NCBI RefSeq assembly: GCF_902497625.1
Contig: NZ_CABVGX010000018.1
Coordinates: 1 to 64,000, forward strand
Direction of reading: 5' to 3'
Origin: Pseudomonas fluorescens
GTDB taxonomy: Bacteria > Pseudomonadota > Gammaproteobacteria > Pseudomonadales > Pseudomonadaceae
DNA: 64,000 nucleotides
This document shows positions 58,149 to 64,000 of this stretch, piece after piece. The notes below the pieces were generated by a model. That model was given only the letters and a program-made list of their open reading frames with translations, did not search any database and was not told the DNA's origin. The position numbers and the translations under genes are program-made. Numbering within the stretch: the stretch's first letter is position 1; each line of letters begins with the position of its first letter.

Positions 58149-59207
58149 TCAGGCGTTCCCCGCCAACTTCATGCGCGCGGCCTGGTTAAAGTCCAGCATC
58201 CGCTTCAGAGGTCTAATGGCTTGCGGGATCAAGGCTGGATCGACAAAGATTTCGTCCGTACCCTCTTTCAGGCACTTCAGCATGCGCTCAAGCGTATTCA
58301 TCGCCATCCACGGACAATGCGCGCAACTGCGGCACGCCGCGCCGTTACCGGCGGTTGGCGCTTCTATGAAGACCTTGTCCGGACACAGTTGCTGCATTTT
58401 GTAGAAAATACCGCGGTCGGTGGCAACGATCAGCGTCTTGTTCGGCAGACTCTGCGCTGCAGCAATCAACTGACTGGTGGAACCCACGGCGTCCGCGAGT
58501 TCGATGACCGAAGTGGGCGATTCCGGGTGCACAAGGATCGCAGCGTCCGGGTACAGCGCCTTCATGTCTTCGAGCTGCTTGGACTTGAACTCTTCGTGAA
58601 CGATGCAGGCACCGTCCCACAGCAGCATATCCGCGCCGGTCTTTCGCTGGATGTAGGTGCCCAGATGCTTGTCCGGCCCCCAGATAATCGTTTCGCCGTT
58701 GTCCATCAGGCTTTCAACGATTTCGAGGGCGCAACTTGATGTCACCACCCAGTCCGCCCGGGCTTTGACCGCTGCCGACGTGTTGGCGTAAACCACCACG
58801 GTACGCTCCGGGTGCTGATCGCAAAACGCCGAAAACTCTTCCACCGGGCAACCCAGGTCCAGCGAACAGGTCGCTTCCAGGGTCGGCATCAGCACACGTT
58901 TTTCCGGGTTGAGAATTTTCGCGGTTTCACCCATGAACTTGACGCCGGCAACCACTACGGTCTTGGCCGGGTGAGCATTGCCAAAGCGGGCCATCTCCAG
59001 TGAATCGGAGACACAACCACCGGTCTCTTCGGCCAGAGCCTGAATAACCGGATCACAATAGAAATGAGCAACCAGCACTGCGTCCTGAGCTTTGAGCTCG
59101 GCGGCGATGGCGGAACGGTAATAAGCCTCCTCATCAGCGGTCAGCGGCTTGGGCTGCTTGGCATCGAGGTGGGCTTGCACCAGAAGGCGTTCGGAAATCT
59201 GCGTCAT
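58149..59207 (-). CDS. nadA: Quinolinate synthase
   Basis: A 352-residue iron-sulfur enzyme condensing iminoaspartate and dihydroxyacetone phosphate to quinolinate for NAD synthesis. Cluster cysteines appear in [10 protein letters not shown], in the CSLDLGC segment and in the C-terminal [10 protein letters not shown]; the [16 protein letters not shown] block is typical. The ATG at 59205-59207 begins [16 protein letters not shown]. It is a monocistronic minus-strand gene. Confidence 0.95.
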   Translation of the reverse strand: MTQISERLLVQAHLDAKQPKPLTADEEAYYRSAIAAELKAQDAVLVAHFYCDPVIQALAEETGGCVSDSLEMARFGNAHPAKTVVVAGVKFMGETAKILNPEKRVLMPTLEATCSLDLGCPVEEFSAFCDQHPERTVVVYANTSAAVKARADWVVTSSCALEIVESLMDNGETIIWGPDKHLGTYIQRKTGADMLLWDGACIVHEEFKSKQLEDMKALYPDAAILVHPESPTSVIELADAVGSTSQLIAAAQSLPNKTLIVATDRGIFYKMQQLCPDKVFIEAPTAGNGAACRSCAHCPWMAMNTLERMLKCLKEGTDEIFVDPALIPQAIRPLKRMLDFNQAARMKLAGNA

Positions 59208-59479
59208 GTTCGCAAGACCTGCAGGCGCATTCGCGCGAAAGTCGAGTATACACCCGGCTCCGGACCCATCAGGGTACCGCCGGGAAAGTGAGTATCATCA
59301 GGCACGGACATCGTTGTGGCTGCGCAAGGCTACAGAATATCCCGAGGATGCAAAAGATGATTCTGACCTGTGTTACGCGGTGCAGCTCAGTATCGGTTCG
59401 AACTCAAATCGCGGGCAAAAAAAAATCCGGAAATCCTCACTTGCGTGGGCCTTCCAGACTTTTAAAACTGCTACAAAAA

Positions 59480-59555
59480 TGGTGGGTCGTGTGGGATTCG
59501 AACCTACGACCAATTGGTTAAAAGCCAACTGCTCTACCAACTGAGCTAACGACCC
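59480..59555 (-). tRNA. tRNA-Lys (anticodon TTT)
   Basis: A 76-nt cloverleaf on the minus strand: acceptor GGGTCGT / ACGACCC with CCA encoded, D-arm GCTCAGTTGGTAGAGC, anticodon loop CTTTTAA and T-arm GTAGGTTCGAATCCCAC. A promoter TTGAAT-N16-TATTAT lies just upstream (59573-59600). Confidence 0.97.
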
Positions 59556-59572
59556 GCTGTGTGGTGGCGCGT

Positions 59573-59600
59573 ATAATACTGATTTCTAAGGACTATTCAA
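59573..59600 (-). promoter_or_regulatory. Promoter of tRNA-Lys
   Basis: On the minus strand TTGAAT (-35), a 16-bp spacer, then TATTAT (-10), followed by a GC-rich segment before the tRNA start. Confidence 0.65.
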
Positions 59601-59618
59601 CACCTAATTTGAAATAAA

Positions 59619-60311
59619 TCAGAAATAAGGCGTTGGATCGGTGATTCCAGCCGCTGCGAAGCCTTCTGCACGCAATCTGCAGCTATCGCATTTACCGCAC
59701 GCACGGCCGTTATCATCAGCCTGATAGCAGGAAACAGTGAGACCGTAATCAACCCCCAGCTTTACGCCCGCCTGGACAATCTGTGCCTTGCTCAGGTTTT
59801 GCAGCGGCGCCTGAATGCGGAAACCGTTGCCTTCCACGCCGGCCTTGGTTGCCAGATTGGCCATGCGCTCGAAAGACTCGATGAATTCAGGGCGGCAATC
59901 CGGGTACCCGGAATAGTCCACGGCGTTCACACCAATAAAGATGTCACGCGCGCCGAGCACTTCAGCCCAACCCAGTGCCAGCGACAGGAATACCGTGTTA
60001 CGCGCTGGCACGTAAGTGACTGGAATCCCCTCGCCCAGCTCCTCCGGAATGTCGATGCTGTTATCTGTCAGTGCCGAGCCACCCATGCCATCCAGGTTGA
60101 GACCGATCACCTTGTGCTCGACCACACCGAGGTCTTTGGCAACACGCGCGGCGGCGTGCAATTCGGCATGCGAGCGCTGCCCGTAATCGAAGCTCATGGT
60201 GTAGCAGCGGTAGCCTTCGTCGCGGGCCATGGCCACCACAGTAGCTGAGTCGAGGCCACCGGACAGCAGGATAACCGCACGTTTTTCAGCAGTATTCAGT
60301 GGTTCAGTCAT
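59619..60311 (-). CDS. queC: 7-cyano-7-deazaguanine synthase QueC
   Basis: A 230-residue PP-loop ATPase converting 7-carboxy-7-deazaguanine to preQ0 for queuosine. The PP-loop SGGLDSATV is near 23-31 and the zinc cysteines are in [17 protein letters not shown]. The start at 60309-60311 ([10 protein letters not shown]) lies 1 bp after the queE stop (TGACATG), so the two are coupled. Confidence 0.95.
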   Translation of the reverse strand: MTEPLNTAEKRAVILLSGGLDSATVVAMARDEGYRCYTMSFDYGQRSHAELHAAARVAKDLGVVEHKVIGLNLDGMGGSALTDNSIDIPEELGEGIPVTYVPARNTVFLSLALGWAEVLGARDIFIGVNAVDYSGYPDCRPEFIESFERMANLATKAGVEGNGFRIQAPLQNLSKAQIVQAGVKLGVDYGLTVSCYQADDNGRACGKCDSCRLRAEGFAAAGITDPTPYF

Positions 60312-60312
60312 G

Positions 60313-60960
60313 TCAGCGCCCCGGTTCATCATTCCAAAGATATTTATGTAGCTGCAATTGCAAACGCACTGGCAAATTGTCAGCTACGATCCAATCCGCC
60401 AGTTCGCGCGCATTCAAATCATGGTGACTTGGCGAGAACAGGACTTCACCGGCGCGTCGGTCGAGACCGAACTGAATCAGCTTGGAAACCGCCCAGTCAT
60501 AGTCCTCCCGCGAGCAGATGACAAACTTCACCTGATCGTTCGGCGTCAGCAGTTCGATGTTCTCGTAGCGATTGCGATGAGCTTCTTTCGAGCCCGGCGT
60601 TTTCAGATCGACCACGCGACTGACCCGGGAATCTACCGCCGAGATATCGAGAGCACCACTGGTTTCCAGTGACACCTCGTAACCGGCGTCGCACAACTGC
60701 TTGAGCAATGGAATGGCGTTGGGCTGAGCTAATGGCTCGCCGCCCGTGACGCAAACGTAACGCGGACGAAAACCGGCCACTTGCTCAAAGATGTCGTCGA
60801 GCGAGCGTACAGTACCGCCACTGAAGGCGTAGGCGCTGTCACAGTATTGGCAACGCAAGGGACAACCGGTGAGGCGTACAAAAACAGTAGGCAGCCCGGC
60901 CGTCCGTGTTTCACCCTGTAACGAGTAAAAAACTTCGGTGATTCTCAATGTGTCTTGCAT
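60313..60960 (-). CDS. queE: 7-carboxy-7-deazaguanine synthase QueE
   Basis: A 215-residue radical-SAM enzyme. The cluster motif CPLRCQYC (CX3CX2C) is at about 32-39, and [16 protein letters not shown] follows. It rearranges 6-carboxytetrahydropterin to 7-carboxy-7-deazaguanine. The start at 60958-60960 (MQDTLRITE) fits the family; a GTG three codons earlier is possible. Confidence 0.94.
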   Translation of the reverse strand: MQDTLRITEVFYSLQGETRTAGLPTVFVRLTGCPLRCQYCDSAYAFSGGTVRSLDDIFEQVAGFRPRYVCVTGGEPLAQPNAIPLLKQLCDAGYEVSLETSGALDISAVDSRVSRVVDLKTPGSKEAHRNRYENIELLTPNDQVKFVICSREDYDWAVSKLIQFGLDRRAGEVLFSPSHHDLNARELADWIVADNLPVRLQLQLHKYLWNDEPGR

Positions 60961-61077
60961 ATTCGCCACGGGCGTAACAGCTAAACAGGCTGTCCGCCTC
61001 CGTCAGGCACTTCCAGAAACCCCGCCAACGCGCAGGCCCCAGGAAGCGTGTTTCAGAAAAAGGGCGTAAATTCTAAC

Positions 61078-61107
61078 GAAAAAACCCGCGACAAGCGCGG
61101 GTTTCTT
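61078..61107 (-). terminator. Rho-independent terminator after cpoB
   Basis: The stem AAACCCGCG / CGCGGGTTT with loop ACAAG, followed on the minus strand by T residues. It ends the tol-pal transcript before queE. Confidence 0.9.
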
Positions 61108-61126
61108 CGAAACCAGTCAAGCAACC

Positions 61127-61954
61127 TTACATGCGCTGCAGATCGCGTTGGGCGAGCTGAGCAGCGGAAGTACCCGGGTACTGCGACACCACCTGCTGCA
61201 GAATGCCTTTGACCTTGTCGGCATGACCAAGGCGGCGCTCTACATCAGCCAGCTTGTACAGCGAGTCAGGCACTTTGTTGTGCTTGGGATACAGCTGCGA
61301 AACCTTGGCAAACGCCTGACCTGCACCTTGCAGATCGCCTTTGGCCAGATTGACTTCGCCCAACCAATACTGGGCATTGCCCGAATACTGACTGTTAGGG
61401 TATTTGCGCAGGAAAGCGGCGAAGGCCTGACTGGCCTTGTCGAAATCCTTGGCTTTGATCAAGTCGAAGGCTGCATCGTAATACAGTTTTTCCTTCGCTG
61501 GATCAGCCGGCTCGCTACCTGCGGCCGGTGCAGTGGCAGCGGTGGCCGCCCCAGCGCCAGCTGCGGCACCAGGATCACCACCGGTTGAAGAATTCTCAGG
61601 AGTTGCGGCTGGTGCTACGCCGGATCCTATGCGCCGATCAAGATCCTGGTATCGCTCCAGGCTTTCCTGCTTCATGCGCGCTACATCGTTTTGCAGAACT
61701 TCGATGATGCCTTGTTGGCGCGAGATCTGCTCCTGCATCGATTGCAGTTGGTTGAACAGCTCGCCCTGTGCCGAGACAGGGGCCGAAACCCCTCCCCCGG
61801 CATAGGCGCCGTTCGTACCGTAACCCGCAGGCGGATAACTACTCCCGCTATTGTTATAGCCGGTATTGTTGTCGACCACAGGAACCGCAGCCCACACCGC
61901 AAGCGGTGCGAGACTGAGGGCCAAAACAGTTACAGCACGACGGCACGTTCGCAT
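61127..61954 (-). CDS. cpoB: Tol-Pal system coordinator CpoB (YbgF)
   Basis: A 275-residue periplasmic protein. Signal peptide to about residue 22 (LAVWAA), a trimeric coiled-coil (about 63-100; LQSMQEQISRQQGIIEVLQNDVARMKQ), an Ala/Pro/Gly-rich linker (about 110-145) and C-terminal TPRs (about 150-270; YYDAAFDLIKAKDFDKASQAF). It links peptidoglycan synthesis with Tol-Pal constriction of the outer membrane. It follows pal by 6 bp on the same strand. Confidence 0.95.
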   Translation of the reverse strand: MRTCRRAVTVLALSLAPLAVWAAVPVVDNNTGYNNSGSSYPPAGYGTNGAYAGGGVSAPVSAQGELFNQLQSMQEQISRQQGIIEVLQNDVARMKQESLERYQDLDRRIGSGVAPAATPENSSTGGDPGAAAGAGAATAATAPAAGSEPADPAKEKLYYDAAFDLIKAKDFDKASQAFAAFLRKYPNSQYSGNAQYWLGEVNLAKGDLQGAGQAFAKVSQLYPKHNKVPDSLYKLADVERRLGHADKVKGILQQVVSQYPGTSAAQLAQRDLQRM

Positions 61955-61960
61955 GGCGAA

Positions 61961-62461
61961 TTACTTACGCAGTTCGACGCGACGGTTTTGAGCCCAGGAC
62001 TGCTCGTCGTTGCCGGTAGCAACTGGACGCTCTTCGCCGTAGGAAACCAGTTCCAGCTGAGCTGGGGAAACACCTTGCAGTACCAGGTAACGCTGAACGG
62101 CTTTCGCACGACGCTCGCCCAGTGCCATGTTGTACTCACGAGTACCACGTTCGTCGGTGTTGCCTTCCAGAACAACGCGAGCGCCGTTTGCTTTCAGGTC
62201 TTTGGCGTGAACGTCCAGAGCGCGCATGGCTTCTGGCTTCAGGTCCGAACTGTCGTATTCGAAGTAGAAGGTGGTGATTGCGCGCAGAGCAGCTTCTTCG
62301 CTCAGGGAACCGTCAACGGCACCGGTATTTGCGCCGTAACCAGCGTTTGGATCAACAGCTGCGCCTTCACCGGCATTGTCGCCGCCTTTAGACGAGCAAC
62401 CAACGGCTACGGACAAAGCCAGAGCCAGAGCAGCAAACTTACCAAACTTCAGCATTTCCAT
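61961..62461 (-). CDS. pal: Peptidoglycan-associated lipoprotein Pal (OprL)
   Basis: A 166-residue outer-membrane lipoprotein. The lipobox VAVGC puts the lipid-modified Cys at 22, and a Gly/Asn-rich linker leads to the OmpA-like peptidoglycan-binding domain (about 55-166; [20 protein letters not shown]). It anchors the outer membrane to the cell wall and binds TolB. It lies 55 bp after tolB. Confidence 0.96.
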   Translation of the reverse strand: MEMLKFGKFAALALALSVAVGCSSKGGDNAGEGAAVDPNAGYGANTGAVDGSLSEEAALRAITTFYFEYDSSDLKPEAMRALDVHAKDLKANGARVVLEGNTDERGTREYNMALGERRAKAVQRYLVLQGVSPAQLELVSYGEERPVATGNDEQSWAQNRRVELRK

Positions 62462-62516
62462 CGTGAAACTCCTAATGAACCCCAGTGTGTGTCAAGTAAA
62501 ACGGTAAAGCGCCGCG

Positions 62517-63818
62517 TCAGTTCAGGTAAGGGGACCAGGAAGGTTCTCTGACTTCGCCTTGTGCGGTAGGAAGCGGGAGCCTTACGCGTCCATTAATGGA
62601 CACGAGCATCAAGACTCCCCGGCCCTGCTGGCGGGTGGCGTAGATTACCATGGTGCCGTTGGGCGCAACAGTAGGCGACTCGTCCAGAGTGCTATCAGTT
62701 AGAATTTTTACACTTCCGCGCTGCAAATCCTGGGCCGCGACCTTGAAATTAGTGAAGCCGTCCTGACGATGGATCATCACCAGGGTCTTCTCATCAGCCG
62801 AAAGCTTCGGATTTGCGTTGTAGTTACCGATAAAGGTCACGCGTTCCGCACCACCACCACTTGCGCTGGTTTTATAGATTTGCGGTTTACCGCCACGGTC
62901 GGAAGTGAAGTAGATAGTCGAACCATCCTTGCCCCAGAACGGTTCGGTATTGATGCCAGGACCATTGGTGACGCGAGTGATCTGACGCGAACCCAGGTTC
63001 ATCACATAGATGTCCGGGTTGCCGTCTTTCGACAGTACGAAAGCCAGGCGATTGCCATCCGGCGACCAGGCCGGGGCGCCATTCAGGCCTTCGAAGTTGG
63101 TGATCTGCTCACGGCGACCGGTGTCGATGTTCTGCATGAAGATGCGTGGACGCTTCTGCTCAAACGAAACATAGGCGATGCGCTTGCCATCCGGTGCAAA
63201 ACGCGGCGACAGGATCGGCTCGCGCGATTGCAGCAGGGTCACGGCGCGCGCACCGTCGTAGTCTGAACGTTGCAGCGTGTAGCGCGTGTTTTTCTCGGAG
63301 AAGCGTTCGGCCGTCACGTACAGCAGACGAGTCGAGAACGCACCTTTGATGCCGGTGAGCTTTTCGAACGACTGGTCGGCAATGTAGTGGGACATGTCAC
63401 GCAACTGGTCAACACTGCCCGACACGCTGCCGGTCAGCACTTGCTGCTCGGTCGCGACGTTGAACAGGGCGTATTGAACCTGCAGGCGACCGCCCGCAGG
63501 AGCAATGCTGCCGACCATGACGTACTGGGCACCCAACGCCTTGAAGTCACGGAAGATGATTTCGCTGGCCTGACTCGGCTGGCTGATCATGTTCTGCTTT
63601 GGAATCGGCGCGTAATAACCCGAATTACGCAGGTCATTGCCGATGATCTCGGCCATGTCGTCCGGCAGCACGCTGCCGCCCTGGTTGCCGAACGGAACGA
63701 TGGCGATAGGTGCCGCGCGGTCACTGCCGCTGGTCACCAGAATGTTTTTTTCATCAGCTGTCGCGATACCTGCCAGGCAGCAGATAACGACAAGCATTCC
63801 TCGAAGAAGGTTTCTCAC
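62517..63818 (-). CDS. tolB: Tol-Pal system beta-propeller protein TolB
   Basis: A 433-residue periplasmic protein. Signal peptide to about residue 21 ([10 protein letters not shown]), an N-terminal alpha/beta domain (about 25-160) and a beta-propeller with repeated '[15 protein letters not shown]' and '[14 protein letters not shown]' motifs. It starts with GTG at 63816-63818, overlapping the tolA stop (GTGA), as is common in this operon. It binds Pal and TolA. Confidence 0.96.
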   Translation of the reverse strand: MRNLLRGMLVVICCLAGIATADEKNILVTSGSDRAAPIAIVPFGNQGGSVLPDDMAEIIGNDLRNSGYYAPIPKQNMISQPSQASEIIFRDFKALGAQYVMVGSIAPAGGRLQVQYALFNVATEQQVLTGSVSGSVDQLRDMSHYIADQSFEKLTGIKGAFSTRLLYVTAERFSEKNTRYTLQRSDYDGARAVTLLQSREPILSPRFAPDGKRIAYVSFEQKRPRIFMQNIDTGRREQITNFEGLNGAPAWSPDGNRLAFVLSKDGNPDIYVMNLGSRQITRVTNGPGINTEPFWGKDGSTIYFTSDRGGKPQIYKTSASGGGAERVTFIGNYNANPKLSADEKTLVMIHRQDGFTNFKVAAQDLQRGSVKILTDSTLDESPTVAPNGTMVIYATRQQGRGVLMLVSINGRVRLPLPTAQGEVREPSWSPYLN

Positions 63819-64000
63819 AAGGCTAGATCCTCAGGTGTGAATGTCATCTTGAATGAACGATACGGAGCGAAATCGCTCGGCTTCATTCCCTGCATTTCTG
63901 TCAAACGTCCAATATTCTTGACCGCTGCAACTGCTGAAGCGTCAAACGGACCGTCGCCACTGGACTTGCCTACGCTGACCGAGGTCACCGTACCGTCCGG
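63815..64000 (-). CDS. tolA: Cell-envelope protein TolA, C-terminal end (partial)
   Basis: The last 61 codons and stop of a gene that continues past the right edge. The visible residues ([23 protein letters not shown] ... [16 protein letters not shown], given here in parts) match the TolA C-terminal domain that binds Pal/TolB and phage or colicin proteins. Placement upstream of tolB confirms it. The stop overlaps the tolB GTG by 3 bases. Confidence 0.93.
   Translation of the reverse strand, partial: PDGTVTSVSVGKSSGDGPFDASAVAAVKNIGRLTEMQGMKPSDFAPYRSFKMTFTPEDLAL

Noticed and set aside
59149..59544. Plus-strand open frame across tRNA-Lys
   Set aside because: It contains the reverse complement of the tRNA, a well-known source of false proteins.
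59480..59618. Integration site of a mobile element at tRNA-Lys
   Set aside because: There is no integrase, no repeated 3' tRNA end and the neighbours are core genes.

Overview
This window is chromosomal DNA from a fluorescent Pseudomonas, most likely the P. fluorescens group. The evidence is a complete Pseudomonas-type glucose/Entner-Doudoroff cluster, the arc (arginine deiminase) cluster, a gcs2-type glycine cleavage operon under a GcsR-like activator, and the tol-pal block. Many intergenic REP palindromes of the P. fluorescens type (cores such as GAGCCTGCTCGCG) agree with this. I see no prophage, insertion sequence, CRISPR array or genomic island. The window is mostly core genome with high coding density; both ends cut a gene (a YihY/BrkB protein on the left, tolA on the right).

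Layout. 1-1.2 kb: partial yihY, a CsbD-like stress protein and a small unknown gene. 1.5-7 kb: tandem acyl-CoA synthetases fadD2-fadD1, divergent from an alpha/beta hydrolase and a PhaJ1-type (R)-enoyl-CoA hydratase (fatty-acid activation and PHA precursor supply). 7.1-10.2 kb: a FUSC/DUF1656/HlyD efflux trio. 10.3-12.4 kb: a DUF2383 four-helix protein, a DUF3820 protein and a class V aminotransferase-fold enzyme. 12.7-31.6 kb: the glucose block: eda-pgl-zwf, divergent hexR, a mutarotase, porin oprB, ABC transporter gtsABCD, an AGE-family sugar isomerase, the two-component system gltRS, then edd-glk divergent from gap. Glucose enters by OprB and GtsABCD, is phosphorylated by Glk, and is oxidised and cleaved by Zwf, Pgl, Edd and Eda; Gap takes the triose phosphate. 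HexR boxes and Hfq/Crc-type CA motifs lie at several of these genes.

31.8-36.8 kb: an iron/heme cell-surface signalling unit (ECF sigma factor under a Fur box, FecR-like anti-sigma, heme-type TonB receptor, heme oxygenase). The receptor and heme oxygenase genes share a promoter-like motif with identical spacing. 37-41.2 kb: a DUF454 membrane protein, a chemoreceptor and an oddly ordered CaiB/BaiF CoA transferase. 41.3-48.7 kb: a 68-bp tandem repeat, two divergent arcD genes, arcA-arcB-arcC and a DUF5064 gene. 48.9-56.8 kb: GcsR and its target operon gcvH-gcvP-sdaA-gcvT, preceded by three 18-bp GcsR-type sites and a sigma-54 promoter. 57-64 kb: a cold-shock protein, an RDD membrane protein, nadA, tRNA-Lys, queC-queE, cpoB, pal, tolB and the end of tolA.

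No wholly new system was found. The observations most worth a check are the paired ECF promoters of the heme unit, the permuted CoA transferase, the GcsR/sigma-54 control region, and the distribution of CA motifs and HexR boxes over the glucose genes.
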